Positions 1 to 14,230 are shown, counted from the first letter of the stretch. The stretch: 64,000 nucleotides of DNA from Styela clava (GCF_964204865.1 NC_135255.1:7221135-7285134); one strand, 5' to 3'. Translations and numbers: made by a program. The notes: generated by a model from the letters alone, not told the origin.

Positions 1-2050
1 AGGTATTTGTTGAGCCCAGCTCTGGGTCGCGACCTATATACAGTATATGGAAATACTGTCGAAATATACGCGTAAAATAAAGAGTACTATTTCAAAATAC
101 CCGTTTTTGTTGCAATTAACAATACAAGCCTGCTAATGCAGTCGCCAGTGGTTCAAGTGGATATACACCCGGTGAAGAACAGTCAATTATTTGTTAGCGA
201 GAATTGTTATGCAGCGGGATGATCACGACGACGCAGTGAAAGATAATGATATCACGAGAATAAGAATGAGAAAATTTCTACATTATATAGTATATCCCTG
301 GAAAAAAATGTAGTTCATTCTTATGTTCCATGCCAATGCTTTTCAAACTACCAAAGACTCTCAACACTTTTGCTTCTTCTCTTCTATAAAAATACATTGT
401 TATTATATATTCGCATTTCCACCTGTTTGTTCGTGCTCCCAGATAACCGATCAGTGGCCTCCAAGGACGACGGGGTTCCCTTTTAAGAAACCCTGCCATA
501 AACTAAAAGAGGCGACCGTGCTTCTCTTGCCTGTTGTCATGCTGTCCCTGGAATTCAGCTACAACAAAAATTTGACAAAAACGGATTTTTAAATTTTATG
601 ATTTTATTAATATTCTCAACAATGAATGATATACGGGTGGTAAAATGCCAAGTTATTCCAACAACATGATCATGTTTTGCAATTTACAATCAATATTTTG
701 TATGTAATTTTGTTTGACAGAGCCCCAAGAGCTCTAACTACAAATATCAAAAATGTGAGACCAAAAAACTCACACTACAACATTGTCAAATATGCTGTAT
801 TTACGATAGATTTTAGGTGTTTGTTTCGGAAGTTTAATAACAGAATTAATTGTGGTTGTTGGGGATGTTTTAAAAAAAGGTTGCATGGAAAAAAGTTTTC
901 ACAAAATGCCAAGGCTTGATAGTAGTAGAGTAGTAGAAAAATACTCCCATGTTTTTTTTTTCATTTGATAACCACGCCACAGAACTTCCCCGATAAGTAT
1001 ACGCAGCAATTGCGAGAGGCAGAAATGCCAAGATGGGATTTCATCACATTGCAAATCAATATTAGCAATTCTTATATATATTCGCGCATCCCATCTGAAA
1101 AGCGTGGAAAAGATTATACCCATCTACACATTTTAAGAACTATGTGAGATGAGGGTCATATTATCGAATATCAGTAAAGGAATAGTGCAATGGGAAAAGA
1201 CATATAAGGCGGAACTTTCAGTAGTATGCAATCAAACAATCTTATTGTAGAATATATATTTAAAAACATTTCGTCACGCCAACTGCAGTCCGAAACTTTT
1301 TGTCTCTGGCTGAGGTTAGATACCAATTGGCACTCATGTAAACCGGTAAAACTGTAAGAGGCACGCGATGGAGCAGATACTAAGAGTATCTATCCCCAAG
1401 CTGTCATTTGAGTGAGTACTGCTGTTTTTATTGCAGATGTTATTGATCTTTTCGTATTAAAGATTTACTTAAAGATTTACGCAGGAAAATGTGTGTGATG
1501 TGCTAGTATTCGAAACGTTTGACTCAACTATGTTGGCATAACAGGTGCACATCTCGGTTTTGCATACGCATACATTCTATCTCCACAAGGATATATTAAT
1601 TTTATCAAAGTCAATGCAGCACTGAAAGGTTGCGGTTCTTCCAAAAGAAAACACGTTACACATCTTTAGATACCAGTGGATGGTTTTACATGGCCTTGTT
1701 CGGGGTGGAAGACGATTTCAAATATTCCAATCCAATTCAACTAATAAAATATTACCCAAGTCCCTAAGCATAAACTAGGAAAACGAAATGCGCGTGGCAA
1801 CGCAAATGTAGTTCGAAGAGCGCAATAGAAAGTGGCTATTTGTTAGATTTTAGTTGTGTTTTGGTAAATATAAGTCCTAAACTCGCAAAACCATTCTTGA
1901 AATAAGTACCAAGAATTTTGCAATGGTAGAGTGTAAAGAGGAAGAATTGAAGAGATCAAAAGTCGGATAAACATTTGTTACTTAGTTGTTTGCATTGTTA
2001 AATCCTACCACGTAGACTTTGGGTTCTCAAAGTGCTCCGTACGGAGCCTC
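1..2050. other. Unassigned AT-rich left flank
   Basis: I find no recognisable gene here. The open frames are short, overlap on both strands and lack domain-like motifs. The first ~35 bases contain GGGTCGCGACC, a word often seen near hAT transposon ends, but the rest of any element would lie outside the window. The stretch 1270-1420 is somewhat less AT-rich and could hide a small exon, but nothing supports it. None of the repeat families found to the right occur here until about 2050. Confidence 0.5.
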
Positions 2051-2571
2051 AGGACTCCGTTAAAGACACTTAAAACTGTCCTCGACCCACTGCCCTATCT
2101 CCATCTACTTACCTATACTCGACCCACTGCCCGACCTCCCTCAACTTTTCTATCCTCGACCCACTACGCTATCTCTCTACTCTCGACCCACTGCTTTCGC
2201 ATCCTCGAACCACCGCTTTATCACCCTCAACCTCTCTCATTTCAACCTACTGTCCTATCTCCCCCAACCTACCTATCCTCGAACCCACTGCCCTATCTGC
2301 CACAACTTACCTAACTTTGACCTACGGGGCTATACTATTCGGTACCTGACCTAACGGCGCTTTATTCACGACCCGATCGCCACACTGAACTTTACTATCT
2401 TGCGACCAACTTCCATGGGTTATACTGGTCGTGTATACCAATGAGATGATTCAATCGTACGTCGACAAAACATGATTGACAGCATTCGTATATGTAGGCT
2501 GGAATCTCAAATATTAAACAATAACTTTAATTGGCAGTTTAAAAATGTTTTACTAATTGGGCTACTGATGA
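2050..2571. repeat. Left-edge half-unit of the array (right arm only)
   Basis: The array starts with a right, pyrimidine-rich arm that lacks a partner. It enters at ACTCCGTTAAAGACACTT, which in complete units lies at the loop, so the break with the flank is close to a palindrome centre. Just before it is the short palindrome CTCCGTACGGAG at 2035-2046. The arm runs through about six minisatellite copies to the outer landmark at 2561. Confidence 0.75.
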
Positions 2572-3125
2572 TTTTTTGTTGGGAATAACAGTTTTCTAAA
2601 TTCTAACAGGCCGTTTTATGCCCTTAATAATTGGCCATGTCGTGAGTCTTGTGACAATATGATGCTGATCCGTATAAAGTAATTTTCTTCAACATTTTAT
2701 AGTAAAAGCGATGCCAAAGATTACGTACTAACTGCGTCCTTTGCAACTTCATTAGGTTACAGATAAGGTAAGCTTAAATTTGGGACTATGCGCTGAATTA
2801 AAGGGCAGTTGGCAACGCTAGCTACGACAAAACATTTCATGGCTCCAAAATAGTTTGGAAGGGATTACACTCACTGAGCGACTTATATTTTTGACTGTTT
2901 TTGACTTTTCAGACTTCTCAGTCACGTAAAAGAAATTTGTATATACAACAGAAAATGGCAGAGCATTCGTTGAAAATGACTAAGCGTGCAAATATTTTAT
3001 TATTTCCTCATCGTTTTGCCTTGAACGGAAATACAAGCGACATTGAATGAGTTTCGGAAAATGAACTCAGGTATGTCGATATCGAATGGCCTTTCAAAAT
3101 TTTTTAAAACAGTCATCTCAAACCC

Positions 3126-4324
3126 GACGCCATCAGTAGCTTAATTAGTAGCACATTTTTAAGCCACTCATTATGATTATTGATTACCAATTGAGATTCC
3201 AGCCTACATTTACGAATGCCGTCAATCATGTTTTGTCGACGTACGATTGAATCATCCCATTGGCATACTCAACCAGTATAACACAAGGAAGTTGGTTGCA
3301 AGATGGAGTTCTTTTTGACGATCTAGTCGTGATTGTAGCGCCGTTAGGTTAGGGGCTGAGTTGTATAGTGTCGTAGGTCGAAGATAAGTAAGTTGATGGA
3401 GGTCGGAAAGTGGGTCGAGGGTGGGAAATTTGAGGCAGATAGTGCAGTGGATAGAGGAAAGAAAAGTTGATGGAGATATGGCAATGAGACGACAATAAAA
3501 AGGTCGAAGGGGATGGGAAATAAGACAGTGGGTCGAGGATAGGACGGTTGAGGGAGATAGAGCGGTGGGTCGAGGATAGGAAGGTGGAGCAGATGGACGA
3601 GGGAGACAGGGCAGAAGATCGAGAATAGGAAAGTGGAGGGGAAAAGGGCAGTAACTTCTTCACTGGCTCTGGAGTCTAAACCGGAGGCCGGCAAACTCGC
3701 GTCGTTTGCGGGCCAAAATTACTGCCCTATCTCATTGACCACCCACTGCCCGACATCCCTCAACTTTCACTTCCTTGAACCACCGCTCTATCTCCATCTA
3801 CTTAGCTATACTCGACCCACTGCCCAAACCTCCCTCAACTTTTCTATCCTCGACCCACTGCCCTAGCTCCCTCAACATTCCTATCCTCGACCCACTACGC
3901 TATCTCTCTACCCTCGACCCACTGCTATACCTCCCCCCACCCCCCAACTTTTGCATCCTCGAACCACCGCCTTATCTCCCTCAACCTCTCCATTTCAACC
4001 TACTGTCCTATCTCTCTCAACCTATCTAACCTCGAACCCACCGCGCTATCTGCCACAAATCACCTATCTTTGACCTACGGTGCTATACTATTCGTTACCT
4101 GACCTAACGGCGCTGCATTCACGACCCGATCGCCACACTGAACTTTACTATCTTGCGACCAACTTCCATGGGTTATACGGGTCGTGTATGCCAATGAGAT
4201 GATTCAATCGTACGCCGACAAAACATGATTGACAGCATTCGTATATGTAGGCTGGAATCTCAAATATTAAACTATAACCTTAATTGGCAGTTTAAAAATG
4301 TTTCACTAATTGGGCTACTGATGG
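3126..4324. repeat. Foldback unit 1
   Basis: About 1.2 kb. Purine-rich arm to ~3640, loop ~3640-3725, pyrimidine-rich arm to 4324. The loop is a hybrid: it carries the 'CTTCACTGGCTCTGGAGTC' part of one loop type and the 'CTAAACCGGAGGCCGGCAAA' part of the other, so it may be closest to the ancestral centre. The right arm has an expanded minisatellite with a C-rich run near 3932-3947. Confidence 0.8.
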
Positions 4325-4902
4325 TTTTTAGTTGGGAATAACAGTTTTCTAAATTTTAACAGGCCATTTTATGCCCTCAATAATTGGCCATGTCGTGAGT
4401 CTCGTAACAAATATGATGCTGATCCGAAATAAGCAATGGTGTTCTGGTCCGTATAAAGTATTTATCTTCAACATTTTATAGTAAAAGCGATGCCAAAGAT
4501 TACGTACTAACTCCGTCCTTTTCAACTTCATTAAGTTGCAGATAAGATAAGCTCAATTTTGGGATTATACGCTGAATTGAAGGGCAGTTGGCAACGCTAG
4601 CTACGACAAAACATTTCATGGCTCTAAAATAGTTTGGAAGGGATTACACTCACTGAGCGACTTATATTTTTGACTGATTTTGACTTTTCAGCCTTCTCAG
4701 TCACATAAAAGAAATTTGTATATACAACAGAATATGGCAGAACATTCGGTCAAAATGACTAAGCGTGCAAATATTTTATTATTTCCTCATCGTTTTGCCT
4801 TGAACGGAAATACAAGCGACATTGAATGAGTTTCGGAAAATGAACTCAGGTATGTCGATATCGAATGGCATTTCAAAATTTTAAAAACAGTCACCTCAAA
4901 CC
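4325..4902. repeat. Inter-palindrome spacer (representative of 12)
   Basis: The DNA between palindromes is not itself an obvious inverted repeat. It is about 578-584 bp long in eight of the eleven spacers lying between complete units. It is about 554-555 bp after the left half-unit, unit 2 and unit 11. The difference is a 25-bp segment (AAATAAGCAATAGTGTTCTG and flanking bases) between GATCCG and GGTCCG, present in long and absent in short spacers. Small minus-strand frames of 60-63 codons recur in the spacers only because the spacer itself recurs. They have no domain and are interrupted in other copies. Confidence 0.75.
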
Positions 4903-5924
4903 TGACGCCATCAGTAGCTTAATTAGTAGCACATTTTTAAGCCACTCATTATGGTCATTGATTACCAATTGAGATTCCAGCCTACATTCACGAATGCTGT
5001 CAATCATGTTTTGTCGACGTACGATTGAATCATCTCATTGGCATACTCGACAAGTATAACACATGAAAGTTGGTTGCGAGATGGTGGAGTTCTTTTAGAC
5101 GATCTAGTCGTGAGTGTAGCGCCGTTCGGTTAGGGGCTGAGTGGTATAGCGTCGTAGGTCGAAGATAAGTAAGTTGATGGAGGTCGGAAAGTGATAGTTC
5201 AGTGGATAGAGGAAAGAAAAGTTGATGGAGATATGTCAATGGGACGAGGATAAAGGGGTTGAAGGGAATAGGAAGTTTGGGGGAAATAGGACAGTGTGTC
5301 GAGGATAGGACGGTTGAGGGAGATAGGGCGGTGGGTCGAGGATAGGAAGGTTGAGTGAGATGGGGCGGTAACTTCACTGGCTCTGAAGTCTAAACGAGAG
5401 GTCGGCAAACTTTTGTCGTTTGCGTGCCAAAAGTACTCCGTTAAAGACACTTAAAACTGTCCTCAACCCACTGCCCTATTTTCATGACCAACTGCCCGAC
5501 CTCCCTCAACTTTCCTATCCTCGACCCACTGCCCCAGCTCCCTCAACCTTCCTATCCTCGACCCACTGCTCTATCTCCCTAAACCTCTCTCTTTTCGACC
5601 TACTGTACTATCTCCCTCAACCTACCTATCCTTGGACCCACTGCCCTATCTGCCACAACTTACCTATCTCTGACCTACGGTGCTATACTATTCGTTACCT
5701 GACCTAACGGCGCTTTATTCACTACCCGATCGCCACATTGAACTTTACTATCTTGCCACCAACTTCCATGGGTTATACTGGTCGTGTATGCCAATGAGAT
5801 GATTCAATCGTACGCCGACAAAACATGATTTACAGCATTCGTATATGTAGGCTGGAATCTTAAATATTAAACAATAACTTTAATTGGCAGTTTAAAAATG
5901 TTTTTCTAATTGGGCTACTGATGA
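4903..5924. repeat. Foldback unit 2
   Basis: About 1.02 kb, loop type 1 (~5365-5455, carrying CTCTGAAGTCTAAAC and GTACTCCGTTAAAGAC). It is followed by a short-class spacer lacking the 25-bp insert, like the spacers after the half-unit and unit 11. Confidence 0.8.
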
Positions 5925-6477
5925 TTTTTTGTTGGGAATAACAGTTTTTTAAATTCTAACAGGCCGTTTTATGCCCTTAATAATTGGCCATGTCGTGAGT
6001 CTTGTGACAATATGATGCTGATCCGTATAAAGTAATTTTCTTCAACATTTTATAGTAAAAGCGATGCCAAAGATTACGTACTAACTGCGTCCTTTGCAAC
6101 TTCATTAAGTTACAGATAAGGTAAGCTTAATTTTGGGACTATGCGCTGAATTAAAGGGCAGTTGGCAACGCTAGCTACGACAAAACATTTCATAGCTCTA
6201 AAATAGTTTGGAAGGGATTACACTCACTGAGCGACTTATATTTTTGACTGTTTTTGACTTTTCAGCCTTCTCAGTCACATAAAAGAAATTTGTATATACA
6301 ACAGAATATGGCAGAACATTCGGTGAAAATGACTAAGCGTGCAAATATTTTATTATTTCCTCATCGTTTTGCCTTGAACGGAAATACAAGCGACATTGAA
6401 TGAGTTTCGGAAAATGAACTCAGGTATGTCGATATCGAATGGCATTTCAAAATTTTAAAAACAGTCACCTCAAACCT

Positions 6478-7466
6478 GACGCCATCAGTAGCTCAATTAG
6501 TAGCACATTTTTAAGCCACTCATTATGGTCATTGATTACCAATTGAGATTCCAGCCTACATTCACGAATGCTGTCAATCATGTTTTGTCGACGTACGATT
6601 GAATCATCTCATTGGCATACTCGACCAGTATAACACGTGGAAGTTGGTTGCGAGATGGTGGAGTTCTTTCAGACGATCTAGTCGTGAGTGTAGCGCCGTT
6701 AGGTTAGGGGCTGAGTGGTATAGCGTCGTAGGTCGAAGATAAGTAAGTTGATGGAGGTCGTAAAGTGGGTCGAGGGTGGGACATTTGAGGCATATAGTGC
6801 AGTGGATAGAGGAAAGAAAAGTTGATGGAGATATGGCAATGGGACGAGGATAAAGGGGTTGAAGGGAATAGGAAGTTTGGGGGAAATAGGACAGTGTGTC
6901 GAGGATAGGACGGTTGAGGGAGAGGAAGGTTGAGTGAGATGGGGCGGTAACTTCACTGGCTCTGAAGTCTAAACTTGAGGTCGGCGAACTTTTGTCGTTT
7001 GCGTGCCAAAAGTACTCCGTTAAAGACACTTAAAACTGTCCTCGACCCACTGCCCTATCTTCATGACCAACTGCCCGACCTCCCTCAACCTTCCTATCCT
7101 CGACCCACTGCTCTATCTCCCTCAACCTCTCTCTTTTCGACCTACTGTCCTATCTCCCTCAACCTACCTATCCTTGGACCCACTGCCCTATCTGCCACAA
7201 CTTACCTATCTCTGACCTACGGTGCTATACTATTCGTTACCTGACCTAACGGCGCTTTATTCACTACCCGATCGCCACACTGAACTTTACTATCTTGCGA
7301 CCAACTTCCATGGGTTATACTGGTCGTGAATGCCAATGAGATGATTCAATCGTACGTCGACCAAACATGATTGACAGCATTCGTATAAGTAGGCTGGAAT
7401 CTCAAATATTAAACAATAACTTTAATTGGCAGGTTAAAAATGTTTTACTAATTGGGCTACTGATGA
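6478..7466. repeat. Foldback unit 3
   Basis: About 0.99 kb, loop type 1 (~6945-7045). The arms carry fewer minisatellite copies than most units. The left arm has lost roughly one 37-bp period relative to unit 2 near 6920. Confidence 0.8.
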
Positions 7467-8043
7467 TTTTTTGTTGGGAATAACAGTTTTCTAAATTCTA
7501 ACAGTCCATTTTATGCCCTCAATAATTGGCCATGTCGTGAGTCTCGTAACAAATATGATGCTGATCCGAAATAAGCAATAGTGTTCTGGTCCGTATAAAG
7601 TATTTATCTTCAACATTTTATAGTAAAAGCGATGCCAAAGATTACGTACTAACTCCGTCCTTTTCAACTTAATTAAGTTGCAGATAAGATAAGCTCAATT
7701 TTTGGACTATACGCTGAATTAAAGGGCAGTTGGCAACGCTAGCTATGACAAAACATTCCATGGCTCTAAAATAGTTTAAAGGGATTACACTCCTGAGCGA
7801 CTTATATTTTTGACTGTTTTTGACTTTTCAGCCTTCTCAGTCACGTAAGAGAAATTTGTATATACAAGAGAATATGGCAGAGCATTCGTTGAAAATGACT
7901 AAGCGTGCAAATATTTTATTATTTCCTCATCGTTTCGCCTTGAATTGAAATACAAGAGACATTTAATGAGTTTTGGAAAATGAACTCAGGTATGTCGATA
8001 TCGAATGGCCTTTCAAAATTTTACAAACAGTCACCTCAAACCC

Positions 8044-9159
8044 GACGCCATCAGTAGCTGAATTAGTAGCACATTTTTAAGCCACTCATTATGGTTATTG
8101 ATTACCAATTGAGATTCCAGCCTACATTTACGAATGCCGTCAATCATGTTTTGTCGACGTATGATTGAATCATCTCATTGGCATACTCGACCAGTATAAC
8201 ACATGGAAGTTGGTTGCAAAATGACGGAGTTCTTTTTGACGATCTAGCCGTCATTGTAGCGCCGTTAGGTTAGGGGCTGAGTTGTATAGTGTCGTAGGTC
8301 GAAGATAAGTGGGTTGATGGGGGTCGGAAAGTGGGTCGAGGGTGGGAAATTTGACGCAGATAGTGCAGTGGATAGAGGAAAGAAAAGTTGAGGGAGATAT
8401 GGCAATGAGACGAGGATAAAAAGGTCGAAAGGGATAGGAAATAGGACAGTGGGTCGAGGATAGGACGGTTGAGGGAGGTGCAGCAGTTGGTCGAGGGAGA
8501 CAGGGCAGAGGATCGAGAATAAGAAAGTGGAGGGGAGTCTAAACCAGAAGCCGATTACTGCCCTATCTCCATGACCCACTGCCCGACCTCCCTCGACTTT
8601 CACATCCTCGAACCACCGCTCTATCTCCATCAACCTCTCTCTTTTCGACCTACTGTCTTATCTCCCTCAACCTACCTATCCTCGGACCCACTGCCCCACC
8701 TTCCTCAACGTTCCTATTCTTGACCCACTGCCCTAGCTCCTTCAACCTTCCTATCCTCGACCCACTGCTCTATCCCCCCAACTTTCACATCCTCGAACCA
8801 CGGCTTTATCTCCCTCAACCTCTCTCTTTTCGACCAACTGTCCTATCTCCCTCAACCTACCTATCCTCGGACCCACTGCCCTATCTGCCACAACTTACCT
8901 ATCTTTGGCCTACGGTGCCATACTATTCGTTACCTGACCTAACGGCGCTTTATTCACGACCCGATCGCCACACTGAACTTTACTATCTTGCCACCAACTT
9001 CCATGGGTTATACTGGTCGTGTATGCCAATGAGATGATTCAATCGTACGCCGACAAAACATGATTGACAGCATTCGTATATGTAGGCTGGAATCTCAAAT
9101 ATTAAACTATAACCTCAATTGGCAGTTTAAAAATGTTTTAATAATTGGGCTACTGATGG
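8044..9159. repeat. Foldback unit 4
   Basis: About 1.12 kb. The loop is reduced to ~30 bp near 8533-8562, so the arms almost touch and would give one of the tightest hairpins in the array. The right arm is longer than the left through extra minisatellite copies. Confidence 0.8.
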
Positions 9160-9738
9160 TTTTTAGTTTGGAATAACAGTTTTCTAAATTTTAACAGGCC
9201 ATTTTATGCCCTCAATAATTGGCCATGTCGTGAGTCTCGTAACAAATATGATGCTGATCCGAAATAAGCAATAGTGTTCTGGTCCGTATAAAGTATTTAT
9301 CTTCAACATTTTATAGTAAAAGCGATGCCAAAGATTACGTACTAACTCCGTCCTTTTCAACTTCTTTAAGTTGCAGATAAGATAAGCTCAATTTTGGGAC
9401 TATACGCTGAATTAAAGGGCAGTTGGCAACGCTAGCTACGACAAAACATTTCATGGCTCTAAAATAGTTTGGAAGGGATTACACTCACTGAGCGACTTTT
9501 ATTTTTGACTGTTTTTGACTTTTCAGCATTCTCAGTCACGTAAAAGAAATTTGTATATACAACAGAATATGGCAGAGCATTCGTTGAAAATGAGTAAGCG
9601 TGCAAATATTTTATTATTTGCTCATCGTTTTGCCTTGAACGGAAATACAAGAGACATTGAATGAGTTTCGGAAAATGAACTCAGGTATGTCGATATCGAA
9701 TGGCCTTTCAAAATTTTAAAAACAGTCACCTCAAACCC

Positions 9739-10828
9739 GACGCCATCAGTAGCTTAATTAGTAGCACATTTTTAAGCCACTCATTATGGTTATTGATTAC
9801 CAATTGAGATTCCAGCCTACATTTACGAATGCCGTCAATCATGTTTTGTCGACGTACGATTGAATCATCTCATTGGCATACTCGACCAGTATAACACATG
9901 GAAGTTGGTTGCGAGATTGTGGGGTTCTTTTAGACGATCTAGTCGTGAGTGTAGCGCCGTTAGGTTAGGGGCTGAGTGGTATAGCGTCGTAGGTCGAAGA
10001 TAAGTAAGTTGATGGAGGTCGGAAAGTGGGTCGAGGGTGGGACATTTGAGGCAGATAGTGCAGTGGATAGAGGGAAAAAAAAGTTGATGAAGATATGGCA
10101 ATGAGACGAGGATAAAAAGCTCGAAGGGGATAGGAAATAGGACAGTGGGTCGAGGATAGGACGATTGAGGGAGATGCAGCAGTTGGTCGAGGGAGACAGG
10201 GCAGAGGATCGAGAATAGGAAAGTGGAGGGAAGTCTAAACCAGAGGCCGGCAAACTATTACTGCCCTATCTCCATGACCCACTGCCCGATCTCCCTCAAC
10301 TTTCACATCCTCGAACCACCGCTCTATCTCCATCAACTCTCTCTTTTCGACCTACTGTCTTGTACTATCTCCCTCAACCTACCCATCCTCGGACCCACTT
10401 CCCGATCTTCCTCAACGTTCCTATTCTCGACCCACTGCTCTATCTCCCCAACTTCACATCCTCGAACCACCGCTTTATCTCCCTCAACCTCTCTCTTTTC
10501 TACCTACTGTCCTATCTCCCTCAACCTACCTATCCTCGGACCCACTGCCCTATCTGCCACAACTTACCTATCTCTGACCTACGGTGCCATACTATTCGTT
10601 ACCTGACCTAACGGCGCTTTATTCACGACCCGATCGCCACACTGAACTTTACTATCTTGCCACCAACTTCCATGGGTTATACTGGTCGTGTATGCCAATG
10701 AGATGATTCAATTGTACGTTGACAAAACATGATTAGCAGCATTCGTATATGTAGGCTGGAATCTCAAATATTAAACAATAACCTTAATTGGCAGTTTAAA
10801 AATGTTTTACTAATTGGGCTACTGATGG
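9739..10828. repeat. Foldback unit 5
   Basis: About 1.09 kb, loop type 2 (~10232-10265, AAACCAGAGGCCGGCAAAC). The left arm has an A-tract expansion near 10074-10082. Confidence 0.8.
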
Positions 10829-11406
10829 TTTTTGTTGGGAATACCAGTTTTCTAAATTCTAACAGAACATTTTATGCCCTCAATATTTGGCCATGTCGTG
10901 AGTCTCGTAACAAATATGATGCTGATCCGAAATAAGCAATAGTGTTCTGGTCCGTATAAAGTATTTATCTTCAACATTTTATAGTAAAAGCGATGCCAAA
11001 GATTACGTACTAACTCCGTCCTTTTCAACTTCATTAAGTTGCAGATAAGATAAGCTCAATTTTGGGACTATACGCTGAATTAAAGGGCAGTTGGCAACGC
11101 TAGCTATGACAAAACATTTCATGGCTCTAAAATAGTTTGGAAGGGATTACACTCACTGAGCGACTTATATTTTTGACTGTTTTTGACTTTTCAGCCTTCT
11201 CAGTCACATAAAAGAAATTTGTATAGACAACAGAATATGGCAGATCATTCGTTGAAAATGACTAAGCGTGCAAATATTTTATTATTCCTTCATCGTTTTG
11301 CCTTGAACGGAAATACAAGCGACATTGAATGAGTTTTGGAAAATGAACTCAGGTATGTTGATATCGAATGGAATTTCAAAATTTTAAAAACAGTCACCTC
11401 AAACCT

Positions 11407-12443
11407 GACGCTATCAGTAGCTTAATTAGTAGCACATTTTTAAGCCACTCATTATGGTTATTGATTACCAATTGAGATTCCAGCCTACATTTACGAATGC
11501 TGTCAATCATGTTTTGTCGACGTACGATTGAATCATCTCATTGGCATACTCGACCAGTATAACACATGGAAGTTGGTTGCGATATGGTGGAGTTCATTTA
11601 GACGATCTAGTCGTGAGTGTAGCGCCGTCAGGTTAGGGGTCGAGTGGTATAGCGTCGTAGGTCGAAGATAAGTAAGTTGATGGAGGTCGGAAAGTGGGTC
11701 GAGGATGGGACATTTGGGGCAGATAGTGCAGTGGATAGAGGAAAGAAAAATTGATGGAGATATGGCAATGGGACGAGGATAAAGGGGTTGAAGGGGATAG
11801 GAAGTGTGGGGGAAATAGGATAGTGTGTCGAGGATAGGACGGTTGAGGGAGATAGGGCGGTGGGTCGAGGATAGAAAGGTTGAGTGAGATAGGGCGGTAA
11901 CTTCACTGGCTCTGAAGTCTAAACGAGAGGTCGGCAAACTTTTGTCGTTTGCGTGCCAAAAGTACTCCGTTAAAGACACTTAAAACTGTCCTCGACCCAC
12001 TGCCCTATCTTCATGACCCACTGCCCGACCTCCCCTATCCTCGGCCCACTGCTCTATCTCCCCAACTTTCACATCCTCGAACCACCGCTTTATCTCCCTC
12101 AACCTCTCTCTTTTCTACCTACTGTCCTATCTCCCTCAACCTACCTATCCTCGGACCCACTGCCCTATCTGCCACAACTTACCTATCTCTGACCTACGGT
12201 GCCATACTATTCGTTACCTGACCTAACGGCGCTTTATTCACGACCCGATCGCCACACTGAACTTTACTATCTTGCCACCAACTTCCATGGGTTATACTGG
12301 TCGTGTATGCCAATGAGATGATTCAATTGTACGTTGACAAAACATGATTGGCAGCATTCGTATATGTAGGCTGGAATCTCAAATATTAAACAATAACCTC
12401 AATTAGCAGTTTAAAAATGTTTTACTAATTGGGCTACTGATGG
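11407..12443. repeat. Foldback unit 6
   Basis: About 1.04 kb, loop type 1 (~11905-11990). The left arm is intact, while the right arm has lost minisatellite copies near 12028-12060. Confidence 0.8.
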
Positions 12444-13022
12444 TTTTTTTGTTGGGAATAACAGTTTTCTATATTCTGACAGGCCATTTTATGCCTCAAT
12501 AATTGGCCATGTCGTGAGTCTCGTAACAAATATGATGCTGATCCGAAACAAGCAATAGTGTTCTGGTCCGTATAAAGTATTTATCTTCAACATTTTATAG
12601 TAAAAGCGATGCCAAAGATTACGTACTAACTCCGTCCTTTTCAACTTTATTAAGTTGCAGATAAGATAAGCTCAATTTTGGGACTATACGCTGAATTAAA
12701 GGGCAGTTGGCAACGCTAGCTACGACAAAACATTTCATGGCTCTAAAATAGTTTGGAAGGGATTACACTCACTGAGCGACTTATATTTTTGACCGTTTTT
12801 GACTTTTCAGCATTCTCAGTCACATAAAAGAAATTTGTATAGACAACAGAATATGGCAGAACATTTGTTGAAAATGACTAAGCGTGCAAATACTTTATTA
12901 TTTCCTCATCGTTTTGCCTTGAACGGGAATACAAGCGACATTGAATGAGTTTCGGAAAATGAACTCAGGTATGTCGATATCGAATGGCATTTCAAAATTT
13001 TAAAAACAGTCACCTCAAATCT

Positions 13023-14230
13023 GACGCCATCAGTAGCTTAATTAGTAGCACATTTTTAAGCCACTCATTATGGTTATTGATTATCAATTGAGATTCCAGC
13101 CTACATTCACGAATGCTGTCAATCATGCTTTGTCGACGTACGATTGAATCATCTCATTGGCATACTCGACCAGTATAACACATGGAAGTTGGTTGCGATA
13201 TGGTGGAGTTCATTTAGACGATCTAGTCGTGAGTGTAGCGCCGTCAGGTTAGGGGTTGAGTGGTATAACGTCGTAGGTCGAAGATAAGTAAGTTGATGGA
13301 GGTCGGAAAGTGGGTCGAGGGTGGGACATTTGGGGCAGATAGTGCAGTGGATAGAGGAAAAAAAAGTTGATGGAGATATGGCAATGGGACGAGGATAAAG
13401 GGGTTGAAGGGGATAGGAAGTGTGGGAGAAATAGGATAGTGTGTCGAGGATAGGACGGTTGAGGGAGATAGGGCGGTGGGTCGAGGATAGAAAGGTTGAG
13501 TGAGATAGGGCGGTAACTTCACTGTAGGAAAGTAGAGGGAGGTGCAGCAGTTGGTCGAGGGAGACAGGGCAGAGGATCGAGAATAAGAAAGTGGAGGGAA
13601 GTCTAAACCAGAGGCCGCCATACTATTATTGCCCTATCTCCATGACCCACTGCCCGACCTCCCTCAACTTTCACATCCTCGAACCAACGCTTTATCTCCA
13701 TCAACCTTTCTCTTTTCGACCTACTGTCCTATCTCCCTTAACCTACCAATCCTCGGACCCACTGCCCGACCTTTCACAACGTTCCTATTCTCGATCCACT
13801 GCCCTAGCTCCTTCAACCTTCCTATCCTCGACCCACTGCTGTATCTCCCCAACTTTCACATTCTCGAACCACCGCTTTATCTCCCTCAACCTCTCTCTTT
13901 TCGACCTACTGTCCTATCTCCCTCAACCTACCTATACTCGGACCCACTGCCCTATCTGCCACAACTTACCTATATCTGACCTAAGGTGCCATACTTTTCG
14001 TTACCTGACCTAACGGCGCTTTATTCACGACCCGATCGCCACATTGAACTTTACTATCTTGCCACCAACTTCCATGGGTTATACTGGTCGTGTATGCCAA
14101 TGAGATGATTCAATCGTACGCCGACAAAACATGATTGACAGCATTCGTATATGTAGGCTGGAATCTCAAATATTAATCTATAACCTTAATTGGCAGTTTA
14201 AAAATGTTTTACTAATTGGGCTACTGATGG
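13023..14230. repeat. Foldback unit 7 (recombinant left arm)
   Basis: The longest unit at about 1.21 kb. Its left arm is a fusion: type-1 sequence up to CGGTAACTTCACTG near 13524 switches directly to the type-2 arm (GCAGCAGTTGGTCGAGGG) and ends in a type-2 loop at ~13600-13632. This is direct evidence of unequal exchange or template switching between unit subtypes. Confidence 0.8.

Noticed and set aside
1270-1420. Possible exon in the left flank
   Set aside because: A short open stretch with a GT-like end, but no partner exon, motif or repeat copy to support it.
2080-2300. CRISPR-like direct repeats
   Set aside because: The 37-bp repeats are contiguous without unique spacers, sit in an intron-bearing eukaryotic sequence, and no cas genes are present.
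3340-3365. Insect telomeric TTAGG repeats (TTAGGTTAGGGG in the left arms)
   Set aside because: Only two adjacent TTAGG words per unit occur, embedded in the arm, with no longer run anywhere.
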